From NCBI RefSeq assembly GCF_018446385.1, contig NC_055991.1:116851794-116915793 (forward strand): DNA of 64,000 nucleotides, read 5' to 3'. Below, piece by piece: positions 55,228 through 64,000 of the stretch; position 1 is the first letter of the stretch, and every line of letters starts with the position of its first letter. The notes under the pieces were generated by a model. That model was not told the DNA's origin, ran no database searches, and was given only the letters and a program-made list of their open reading frames with translations. Both the position numbers and the translations under genes were made by a program. The DNA is from Zingiber officinale. Its lineage: Eukaryota > Streptophyta > Magnoliopsida > Zingiberales > Zingiberaceae.

Positions 55228-55920
55228 GGGAAAAAGTCCAAGTATGGAGACTTGGCACCGGAAAAGTCCAAGCAGAGGGAGCTTGGCACTGGAAAAGTCC
55301 AAGCAGGGAGCTTGGCATGCGGAAAGTCCAAGTATGGAGACTTGGCACGGGAAAAGTCCAAGTATGGAGACTTGGCACTGGAAAAGTCCAAGCAGGGAGC
55401 TTGGCACGCGAAAAGTCCAAGTATGGAGACTTGGCACGGGGAAAGTCCAAGTATGGAGACTTGGGAAAAGTCCAAGTATGGAGACTTGGCACGGAGAAGT
55501 CCTGGTGAGTGAAGCCAGGCAATGGGAAAGTCCTAACTGGGATGTTAGGCAGTTGGAAAGTCCTGGTGAGTGAAGCCAGGCATGGGAAAGTCCTAACTGG
55601 GATGTTAGGCAGTGTGGAAAGTCCTGGTGAGGGAAGCCAGGGGAAAGTCCCGTGAGTGAAGCCAGGCAGTGAGAAAGTCCTAAGTGGGATGTTGGGCGGT
55701 GTGGCAATCCTGGTGAGTGAAGCCAGGTGAAAGTCCTGGTGAGTGAAGCCAGGCAAGGGAAAATCCAGATGGATCAGGGATGATCGGACTTCTGGTGTTG
55801 GAAAGTCCAAGTAGGTCAAAGGGATTGACCGGACACTTGGCAGAGAGTTCTAAGCAGGTCAAGGGAGTGACCAGATGCTTGGGATGAAGTACCAATAGGT
55901 CAAGGTTGACCGGATATTGG
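55228..55920 (+). repeat. U3 hairpin array, at least nine different stems on one scaffold
   Basis: Units share AAGTCC before and GGCA or similar after the hairpin. Arms: CCAAGT/ACTTGG (55238-55255), CCAAGC/GCTTGG (55268-55286, 55299-55315), CCTGG/CCAGG (55501-55519), CCTAAC/GTTAGG (55532-55549), CCAGA/TCTGG (55765-55795), CCAAGT with inner GGTCAA/TTGACC and ACTTGG (55807-55840), AAGCA/TGCTT (55852-55880), CCAATA/TATTGG (55892-55920). Earlier units are about 27 bp, later ones about 40-60 bp. Confidence 0.9.
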
Positions 55921-55964
55921 TTTGGAAGTCTTGGAACTTAGTTTGGGCAAAAACCAAGCTCTGG

Positions 55965-56349
55965 ATCGGTCACCGACCGATCCGGTGATCTTGTTGCTCG
56001 ATCGGTGCGGTGACCGATCGGATCAAACTCTGTTGGTTCGATCGATCCGGTGACCGATCAGCAAGAGGTGAAAAAAGCGGTGATCGGTCCACGCATCGAT
56101 CGGCCATGTCTGATCGGTCCGGCGGCCGATCGAGAGACGACGTCGAAGGAAGAGCCGGTGGGATCGATGCGTGGACCGATCGGTATGATCGGTCCACGCG
56201 ATCGAAGTACGCTGAAGGTTACGTGCACTAAGCGTCGATGCGGGGACCGATCAGCACAGGGCCTGATCGGTCCGTAGACCGATCAGGGTTCTAGCCGTTG
56301 CGACGCAACGGCTAGTTTCTTCGCTGTTTCTTCTTCGCAGGTATAAAGG
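55965..56349 (+). promoter_or_regulatory. gatcggtc/gaccgatc palindrome cluster and TATA box
   Basis: About ten half or full palindromes of the type gatcggtc-n-gaccgatc (for example at 55974-55983 and 56262-56285) lead up to tataaagg at 56342. Probable U3 promoter. Confidence 0.7.
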
Positions 56350-56878
56350 GGCTGAGAGCTTCTACAGGGCTTCTTCTTCTTCTTTCTTCTTCTTCCTGTC
56401 CCTAAGTGCTGTTGTGCTTGAGATTTGTTGAGCTCCTCCGAAGCTTCGCGTGAGCTTCCAGTCGTCGATCAGCTGCTGCTGTTGTCCGAGAAGTTGTTGC
56501 TTCACAGGCAGTCGACGAGAAGGCGAGTTAGTGTTTGTACATTGTTCTTGTCCTTCTACTTGTATTCCTTGTATTCTATCTTGCTGTTGCGAGTTATTGT
56601 GGCGAGGTTTCTCCACCCACAAGGAGTATCTATTAGCCGGGTTTCCGGGGACTCATCCACCGACGGATTGGTAGGCTTCGTCCACCTTACGGACACGCCG
56701 AGGAGTAGGAGTATCATCTCCGAACCTCGTTACATCGCTGCGTCTAAGGTTTGATATTCTTCCTTTCGTTTCTAGTTTATTTTTCCGCTGCGCTAACGAA
56801 TTGTAGGAAGAAACGCGATCGATTTGGGGCGGCTATTCACACCCCCCTCTCTAGCCGAGTACAAAGGATCCCAACAAG

Positions 56879-56890
56879 TGGTATCAGAGC
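56879..56890 (+). promoter_or_regulatory. Primer binding site
   Basis: tggtatcagagc two bases after the LTR end; initiator-Met-tRNA type. Confidence 0.93.
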
Positions 56891-56937
56891 GAGGCCGCTC
56901 TTTGACGGATCAACACCCGGGGGAGCACGGGCTAGAG

Positions 56938-58413
56938 ATGGATCTCTATGGAGAAGATGTCACGATTCAACCCTTCTACGAGTCTCACGACAACTTCATA
57001 TATTGGAAGGTAAGGATGATGTATTTTCTTAGGACTAATATGTTAAATTGGTTTTGTGTACAAGAAGGGTTTTCCCCTCCGATGGATGAGGAAGGAAAAC
57101 CTATCAAGAAGAAGGAGTGGACGAAGGAGCAAATCCACCAATCAACCATCAATGATGAGGTAACGAAAATCATTGAATTCTCTTTACCTAATGATGTGTT
57201 GTGTAGGATAGGCGAATACAATAATGCCAAGGAGTTGTGGAACAACTTGGCCAAACTCCATGAGGAGAGTCCCACTTCAAGCCATGAAGAGGAGCCTAGT
57301 GAGCCAAGTAGCTCACATCGTGGAGGTGAGGAATTAGAAGTTGAGGGCTACTCAACATCTAAAGAAGAAGAGGAGGTGAGTTCTTCTTCAAGATCGGAGC
57401 ACGAAGAAGAAGCTTCTACCTCCGGGAGGGATGGAGAAGAGAGCATCCATCCATCCTCGACCCTAGGTAACTCTAACACTTTAAGTTCAAGTAAATTGCA
57501 TATAATGTGTTTTGAGTGTAGGGAATTTGGACATTACAAGAGTAAATGTCCAAAGAAGACTAAGAAGACTCCACCGGCGCCAAAGGTCAAGGTAGTCGGA
57601 GTCCCGACACGCAAAGGCAAGAAGCACGTGGTGTGCTTTCAATGCAAGCGAAGGGGACATTATCGGAGTCAATGTCCAAGGAGGAGGCAACCTCACAAGG
57701 ACAAGGGATGCACATCGATAGGGGGAGCTAAGGCAAACCCTAAGGTACCTTTTAAGGCACACTATTGCAATTCAAATAAGAAACATGCTAGTAGTTTTAT
57801 TGCTATTGCAAATAATGATGAGCATGTTAACACTAGAAATCAACACATGTGCTTAGGTGCTAAACATGTTAGCCTAGGTAAGGATAACACTAGAAATACC
57901 AACCCTAGGTTTAACGCTTCTAAAATTAAGGAAAACCTAGGTAGAAATCCCAAGAAGACTAGACACATGCCTAGGAATATCTCAAGAGAAAATGACAAAT
58001 TAAAATTTGAGGTATTAGAGAGGGAAAATCAAGTCTTGAGGTCAAGACTTGATAATTTAGAAAAGGCTCTTAAAAACATGGAGAAGTCATCTCTAGGGTT
58101 TAAGGGTCAAAAACCAATGTCCAAGGACAAAAAGGGTTTGGGTCACAAATCTAAGTCCCAAATGGTCAAGCCCACTTATCACAATGTTCCATTCGATTAT
58201 GGAACAAAACCTAGGGCTAGGAAGACCATTACCAAGGTTACAAGGGGAGTCACCCCTATAGTTGACCTTGATGAGACCCAAATGACCAAGGCTTCAAAGC
58301 CTAAGAGGGTCATTAGGAGGGTTGCTAGGGAAGTTATCCCTAGTGAATATTTAGTGAACCCAATGAGCTCTAATAGGTATTGGGTTCCTAGGAGCATTTT
58401 CTCTACCCCATAG
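56938..58413 (+). CDS. Gag protein of the non-autonomous element, 491 aa
   Basis: ATG 56938 is the first after the primer site with a gag-like start: FYESHDNFIYWKVRMMYFLR, the copia DUF4219/UBN2-type entry. Residues 1-108 are a shortened gag core (YNNAKELWNNLAKLHEE). 110-180 are acidic Ser/Glu-rich. Two intact CCHC zinc knuckles follow: CFECREFGHYKSKC (191-204) and CFQCKRRGHYRSQC (233-246). A coiled coil at about 350-385 (LERENQVLRSRLDNLEKALK) and a basic C-terminus ending RYWVPRSIFSTP complete it. The frame starts upstream inside the LTR (56824), but that is not the start. The knuckles should bind the element RNA. The open frame, unlike the decayed gag at 10153, argues for recent activity or selection. 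Confidence 0.92.
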   Translation: MDLYGEDVTIQPFYESHDNFIYWKVRMMYFLRTNMLNWFCVQEGFSPPMDEEGKPIKKKEWTKEQIHQSTINDEVTKIIEFSLPNDVLCRIGEYNNAKELWNNLAKLHEESPTSSHEEEPSEPSSSHRGGEELEVEGYSTSKEEEEVSSSSRSEHEEEASTSGRDGEESIHPSSTLGNSNTLSSSKLHIMCFECREFGHYKSKCPKKTKKTPPAPKVKVVGVPTRKGKKHVVCFQCKRRGHYRSQCPRRRQPHKDKGCTSIGGAKANPKVPFKAHYCNSNKKHASSFIAIANNDEHVNTRNQHMCLGAKHVSLGKDNTRNTNPRFNASKIKENLGRNPKKTRHMPRNISRENDKLKFEVLERENQVLRSRLDNLEKALKNMEKSSLGFKGQKPMSKDKKGLGHKSKSQMVKPTYHNVPFDYGTKPRARKTITKVTRGVTPIVDLDETQMTKASKPKRVIRRVAREVIPSEYLVNPMSSNRYWVPRSIFSTP

Positions 58414-60330
58414 ATGGGTTAGAGAGTGTCAACTCCAATAAGGAGGGTAGTTAACCCAACTTTGAGGAAATTGACACTCAAGGAGCATTTTCAAGGTTTT
58501 GATAACCTTTGAAAATGAAATAGAATTATTATTTACTCCTTGAAGAGTAAATTGTGCCATATTTGAAAAATATCGATTTTAATCTTATTTGGCACAATCT
58601 TAGAAAACCTAGAGAAATACCATAATTGGGATTTTGGTTTTCTCTTAGGGACATATGGGCAATCTAGGATTAGATTTTAAGTTAGCTAAGGCTAAGGATA
58701 CTTAGATAGGGAATTTAGGTATTTTATTTGTGCTAACTTACCATGATTGGTTGCCATATGCCATGCCATGACATCATATTTATCTTATTATCATTTGAAA
58801 TGTCATGATAATGCTTAGGTTATCTATATGTCATGCTCTAGTCAAGTTTCTTACTTTATGCCATGACATCATGACTTTGGCACATGTTTTCCATTTATGA
58901 TATCATTTATGCCATGTCATCATCTCGTGCATTAATAATCAATGAATTTGATTTAAGGATAAAAACACATTTTGATATTGAGATCAAAGTGTAGTTTAGC
59001 AAATGCATGAGAACTTAGTCTAAGATAACCTAAACCCATATCTCACATCAAAATTGACTTGAATGTGTTTGATATACTTTAGATGTGTGTGAGATATTAG
59101 GATCATGAGTTAGGATCAAGGTACATAGGTCTTGTACCTAGATGAGCCTAATTCAAGAAATGGAGGATCATAGGGAAAGCTTGTGTACAAGTCATGTACA
59201 TCTAGCCCAAAGATTATGGTCCTAAATTCAAATGGTTTTAAAAGCATTTTAAAATTGATTTGAAAAACCTTGATGAAGCTTTCCTAGTGATTGCATTCAT
59301 CATTGGACATTGTGATACAAAATTGACTTAACTTTGAACTATTTCAAAGTTTTCGAATTTTGTATCAAGATTTGAAAATAGAAACTATTTTCATAGAAAA
59401 CTATTTTTCCATGATAGTGTATGTTATGAGGAATGTATCCTCAAAATTTTACGATTTTTGGAATTTTCTGGAATTTATTAGGAGTTTCTGAATTTCCGGA
59501 GAAGGAAAATCAGAAATCTGATTTCAGAATGTGGATCGGTCACCGGACCGATCCAGGGAAGGCCTGATCGGTCTGGGGACCGATCCAGGTGGTTTCTGAT
59601 CGGTCTGGGGACCGATCAGTGCGTGCCAGGTTCTGATTTTCAGCAGGTGTCTGAAATTTCAGTTTTTGAAGTTGAGTTTCGAATTTCTGAAGGTTTGAAA
59701 CTCTCCAAGACATTGTTGGTGCAATGGTCAAGGGGGAGTTGATCTTTAGGGGGAGTTTTTACTCCTTGAGGATTAGTGATATGGGATTATCACTAAGTGG
59801 ATTGTTGAGTTTAGTATCAAGGGGAAATTAAGAGTTTCAATGAAAGGTATGGGACTTTCATTAGGAAGAAACTCTTGACCTTAATACTCTCCTTTTTCTT
59901 TTTGATGTGTGTCAAAAAGGGGAGAGCGCTCATTGGAGAATTGTTGGAGAACCCAAGTTAGGTTATCGGGTTAACCTAAGCTAGGGGGAGAATGTCCAGA
60001 GAATGTTCGAGGAAGAAAACATTGGAATTCTTTTTGATGTATGTCAAAAAGGGGGAGAATTATTGGAGAACCCAAGTTAGGTTATCGGTTTAACCTAAGC
60101 TAGGGGAAGATTGTCAAGGAATGTTCGAGGAAGAACATTGGAATACTTTTTGATGTGTGTCAAAAAGGGGGAGAATTATTGGAGAACCCAAGTTAGGTTA
60201 TCGGGTTAACCTAAGGGGAGAATGTCCAGAGAATGTTCAAGGGAAGAACATTGGACATTGGAAGATGGTTGGAAAACCTAAGTTAGGTTATCGGGTTAAC
60301 CTAACTTGATTATGGTTTTGTCAAACATCA
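58414..60330. other. Non-coding 3' internal region of the gag-only element
   Basis: No pol. 59533-59622 holds three hairpins gatcggtc-loop-gaccgatc like those of U3. 59930-60320 holds about four imperfect copies of a ~100-bp unit with aaaaagggggagaattattg and gagaacccaagttaggttat, that is, repeated polypurine-tract-like motifs. Confidence 0.8.
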
Positions 60331-60343
60331 AAAAGGGGGAGAT
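60331..60343 (+). promoter_or_regulatory. Polypurine tract
   Basis: aaaagggggagat directly before the 3' LTR. Near-copies of the motif occur upstream at about 59921, 60046 and 60163. Confidence 0.9.
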
Positions 60344-62160
60344 TGTTGGTGCAACCTTAGGTCAAGGTTGACCTGGTTGACCCGACTCGAGTTGACTTGA
60401 CTCGAGTTGTATTTTGATGTTTGACTTGGGAAGATTGTTGGTGCAACCTTAGGTCAAGGTTGACCTAGTTGAGTTGCATGTTGATGTTTGACACTCGTGA
60501 GAGAGTTCTATTCTTGATATGGGACAAGAATAGATGATTGGGAAAGTATTGATGCAACCGTAGGTAAGGTTGACCTGGTTGACCTGATTCGGGAAAAAGT
60601 CCAAGTATGGAGACTTGGCACCGGAAAAGTCCAAGCAGGGAGCTTGGCACTGGAAAAGTCCAAGCAGGGAGCTTGGCATGCGGAAAGTCCAAGTATGGAG
60701 ACTTGGCACGGGAAAAGTCCAAGTATGGAGACTTGGCACGGAAAAAGGGAGCTTGGCACACGAAAAGTCCAAGTATGGAGACTTGGCACTGGAAAAGTCC
60801 AAGTATGGAGACTTGGCACGGAGAAGTCCTGGTGAGTGAAGCCAGGCAATGGGAAAGTCCTAACTGGGATGTTAGGCGGTTGGAAAGTCTGGTGAGTGAA
60901 GCTGGGCATGGGAAAGTCCTAACTGGGATGTTAGGCGGTGTGGAAAGTCTGGTGAGTGAAGCAGCGGTGGGAAAGTCCGTGAGTGAAGCGGTGAGAAAGT
61001 CCTAAGCGGGATGTTAGGCGGTGGAAATCTGGTGAGTGAAGCCGGTGAAAGTCCCGGTGAGTGAAGCAGGCAAGGAAAATCCAGATGGATCGGGGATGAT
61101 CGGACTTGGTGTTGGAAAGTCCAAGTAGGTCAAAGGATTGACCGGACACTTGGCGAAGAGTTAGCAGGTCAAGGGAGTGACCGATGCTTGGGATGAAGTA
61201 CCAATAGGTCAAGGTTGACCGGATATTGGTTTGAAGTCTTGGAACTTGGTTTGGGCAAAAACCCACGGATCGGTCACCGACCGATCCGGTGATCTGTTTG
61301 CTCGATCGGTGCGTGACCGATCGATATCGAAACTCTCGTTCTTGATCGATCGGTGACCGATCGCCAGCAACAGAGGTGAAAAGAAAGCGGTGATCGGTCC
61401 ACGCGATCGAGGCCATCTGATCGGCGCGACCGATCGAGACGACGTCGCGAAGGAAGAGACCGGTGGGATCGGTGCGTGGACCGATCCATCGATCGGTCCA
61501 CGATCGAGTACGCATGAAGGTTACGTGCACTAACTGTCGATGCGGGGACCGATCGGCCTGATCGGTCCGTAGACCGATCAGGGTTCTGCTTCTCCCGAAC
61601 TTCTTCGCTGTTTCTTCTTCGCAGGTATAAAGGGGCTGAGAGCTTCTACAGGGCTTCTTCTTCTTCTTTCTTCTTCTTCCTGTCCCTAAGTGCTGTTGTG
61701 CTTGAGATTTGTTGAGCTCCTCCGAAGCTTCGCGTGAGCTTCCAGTCGTCGATCAGCTGCTGCTGTTGTCCGAGAAGTTGTTGCTTCACAGGCAGTCGAC
61801 GAGAAGGCGAGTTAGTGTTTGTACATTGTTCTTGTCCTTCTACTTGTATTCCTTGTATTCTATCTTGCTGTTGCGAGTTATTGTGGCGAGGTTTCTCCAC
61901 CCACAAGGAGTATCTATTAGCCGGGTTTCCGGGGACTCATCCACCGACGGATTGGTAGGCTTCGTCCACCTTACGGACACGCCGAGGAGTAGGAGTATCA
62001 TCTCCGAACCTCGTTACATCGCTGCGTCTAAGGTTTGATATTCTTCCTTTCGTTTCTAGTTTATTTTTCCGCTGCGCTAACGAATTGTAGGAAGAAACGC
62101 GATCGATTTGGGGCGGCTATTCACACCCCCCTCTCTAGCCGAGTACAAAGGATCCCAACA
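60344..62160 (+). mobile_element. 3' LTR of element 54981-62160
   Basis: 1817 bp. From 61603 to its end it appears identical to 56319-56876 (558 bp each). The upstream U3 carries many small deletions relative to the 5' copy and some hairpin arms are lost (for example near 60880-61110). Confidence 0.94.
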
Positions 62161-62165
62161 AATAC

Positions 62166-62287
62166 CTCCCTTATGTGCTAGTCACTATTCCAAAGGCTAG
62201 TAGCCGCCCATGATTTACCTCCTCCGTGTTAGCCTTGGGACGGATTGGCGGGGGCGCTGGGGGTGAGCGTATTCGTCTTTTGCCACA
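62166..62287 (+). mobile_element. SINE, 3' half
   Basis: Continues the body from 54980 (ctcccttatgtgctagtcac, cattcc, then gggacggattggcgg) and ends cttttgccaca before the 19-bp duplication atggataaacaacaatcaa (62288-62306). The two halves sum to 211 bp, exactly the length of the intact copy at 34778-34988. Confidence 0.92.
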
Positions 62288-62306
62288 ATGGATAAACAAC
62301 AATCAA

Positions 62307-62882
62307 AGTCAGTAAACATGGTATCTAGTATCTGCTAAATATCATGAGTGACAACGAGAGACTGTATTGATATGGATCCGATCATCTCAAAGATCAAGCA
62401 AGTAAGTATCGAGCTCAGAAAAATATGACTAGAGTTAAGGTAAATGCAATAACTATTTGAATATCTAGCTCATGCACTAAAATCAAAGTATTAAAGAAGA
62501 AAGGTAAGAGGTATCCGCCTTAAATGTAGATTGTCCACAACTATTTCTATGTCGAGATGTGTCTCCGACTAGTATCCTGCAACACAGAATACATAGTACT
62601 GCTAAGTTCTATCATAAGCCAAATAATTAATCCTAATCCAATTAGGAATTCATATTTTGATTCCATTTAATGATCCAACACTTCCTTCACAGCTAATCTC
62701 CTTATGAATTAATCTAATTTAATTAGTTAACCCTTCTTGTTAACATAATTTAATTATCCAACAAGACATGAACCAGCAATTCAACTAATCCATTATCTCT
62801 TATTACCATGATTGATTATCCTACCAATAAGAATCAATCCACTTACTTAATAATCAACACATCATGAATCCAACCCACATAA
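62307..62882. other. AT-rich sequence between SINE and right-edge LTR
   Basis: Probably the continuation of the repetitive DNA at 53668-54872 that hosted the SINE. No gene seen. Confidence 0.4.
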
Positions 62883-64000
62883 TGTTGGATCAAAACACGC
62901 TAGGGGGGTGAATAGTGCTCGTGGCTTTCACTTTCGTTTAGGAAAACTATCGAGTAAATGCAGCGAAAATTAAAAGAAAGCAGCGCAAGAAAGACACACC
63001 AAGTACACAGGTTGGTTTTACTTGGTTTTGAGCCTAGGGTGACTCATACTCCAAGGCTCAGGCTCGTTGAACGTTTACTTTGGGCAATTCACTATCAGTT
63101 CATAAATCTTACAAAAGAATATAACAATTTAGAATGCTATAAAGAAATTATACCGACTACAAAGGAATCGTAAAACAGAAGCTTCAGTTCGTCGGAATGT
63201 TGTTACGACTTTGCCGGATCGTCTCGTTAGCAGTGTGTTGAAGAAGGATTGCCAAAACTGTGATATTCCTTGCTGCTGCTCGAGGCCTCCTTATAAAGGC
63301 TATTGAGGGCGCCTTCAATCCCCTTGAGGGCGCCTCCATCACTGGCGAATTCGCAGCGCGGATAAGCTCTGAAGAAGTCTTCGTCTATCCACTTGAGGGC
63401 GCCTTCAACATCCTGGAGGGCGCCTCCAAGATCGTCCGAGCCACCTCAACTCTCCATGAGGGCGCCTCCAGCTTCGCTGCACAGTCTTCTCAGCCTTTGC
63501 ACCCGAGGTGCCTCCAAGCTCGATGGAGGGTGCCTCGGGTACTGTTCATTTGAGGTAAACCGTGCTATTTTGTTCCTGCAAGATACGTTAGTCCCAAACT
63601 ACCAAGCATATCCTGCAACACAAAGTTAGTACATAATACTAAGTCAAACATAAATATTTTGACAGTCATCGGACTGTCCGGTTCTGACTTCGGATTTTCG
63701 ACCGGAAACCCTAGGTCGAACCGACGCCTAATGTTCCCTCTTCCAGGGAACGCGTTCTCACCTACTTCACACAGGAGAGTATACCTGTTGCCCGTTCGAT
63801 CTTCCAGATCGACTGGGCTTTTGGTCAACGCCCGAGTCTTCAGGTCTTTCCACTGGACATCCACTCCACGACCCACCCAGACTTTCCACCTGATCCGTGA
63901 CACCGGGATTTTCACCTAGAGTTTCCGACTCTAGGACTTTTGCCCAAAGACCTTGACCCGCCAAGGCTTTCCGCTTAGGGTTACCACCCCCTAGGACCTA
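62883..64000 (-). mobile_element. Partial LTR of a fourth copia-like family, minus strand
   Basis: The minus-strand end is ...TTCACCCCCCTAGCG...TTTTGATCCAACA at 62883, the usual copia LTR end. No primer site follows, so it is a 3' or solo LTR. TATA CTTTATAAGG at about 63290-63299 (minus). Upstream of it (63300-63535) are gagggcgcctcc palindromes, and near the right edge AAGTCC-type hairpin units (CCTAGAG/CTCTAGG at about 63917-63938). It runs off the window. Confidence 0.82.

Larger units (their letters stand above)
54981..56876 (+). mobile_element. 5' LTR of element 54981-62160
   Basis: 1896 bp. Head TGTTGGTGCAACCTTAGG is duplicated at 55074. Hairpin array about 55228-55920, gatcggtc/gaccgatc palindromes about 55965-56285, TATA tataaagg at 56342-56349, end CCAACA. 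Confidence 0.95.
54981..62160 (+). mobile_element. Complete gag-only LTR retrotransposon with aatac target duplication
   Basis: 5' LTR 54981-56876, primer site 56879-56890, one long gag frame 56938-58413, about 1.9 kb of non-coding sequence, polypurine tract 60331-60343, 3' LTR 60344-62160. The host duplication aatac is at 54976-54980 and 62161-62165. No protease, integrase or reverse transcriptase is present, yet LTRs, primer site, polypurine tract and gag look functional. This is the layout of a non-autonomous TR-GAG element that depends on a partner's Pol. Confidence 0.95.

Noticed and set aside
55228..55520. Regular short repeats that could be taken for a CRISPR array
   Set aside because: Eukaryotic retrotransposon U3; units are directly tandem with no unique spacers, and no cas genes exist.

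Overview
This window is plant nuclear DNA. It is most likely from a monocot: one intact gene is very GC-rich with GC-rich third positions, the genes have GT-AG introns, and most of the sequence is nested LTR retrotransposons of Ty1/copia and Ty3/gypsy type, plus SINEs, a CACTA transposon and a hAT-type MITE. The species cannot be fixed from sequence alone; a Zingiberales-like genome is only a guess. There are no prokaryotic, organellar or viral genes, no rRNA genes and no convincing tRNA gene.

Layout. 1-6293: a decayed minus-strand Ty1/copia element (LTR 4573-6293, gag, protease, integrase), interrupted at 1132 by an LTR of another family. 6940-27578: a minus-strand CACTA transposase pseudogene broken by three later insertions, each with matching target-site duplications (TSDs): a hAT-type MITE (7753-8237, TSD tttgcatc), a gag-only LTR retrotransposon (8768-15984, TSD gtacg) and a full-length Tat-like gypsy element (16347-27284, TSD cccgc). 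The gypsy element carries a spliced antisense extra gene and a 58-bp tandem array. 27579-34470: an LTR fragment, a 30-bp minisatellite, and an array of inverted-repeat modules with cgacgaatt blocks, interrupted by a 3.4-kb solo LTR (29191-32584, TSD ttccg). 34500-35005: two SINEs.

36013-53446 is the gene-bearing island: an eight-exon WD40/transducin-like gene with a 6.6-kb first intron holding a solo LTR and an Au-like SINE; a one-exon LRR receptor-like (pseudo)kinase of pollen-receptor-kinase type; a one-exon P-class PPR gene; and a frameshifted LRR-receptor pseudogene. After it come a SINE (53467-53651), another SINE split by a complete gag-only LTR element (54981-62160, TSD aatac), and a partial minus-strand LTR at the right edge.

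The most unusual signal is in the LTRs. Four LTR families that differ elsewhere carry U3 arrays of short hairpins on one scaffold (AAGTCC-stem-loop-stem-GGCA). Stems differ from unit to unit but both arms usually change together. In most families this is followed, just upstream of the TATA box, by a family-specific cluster of GC-rich palindromes. In both gag-only elements the same palindrome type recurs once inside the element. All calls come from reading the sequence by eye; no search or folding program was run.
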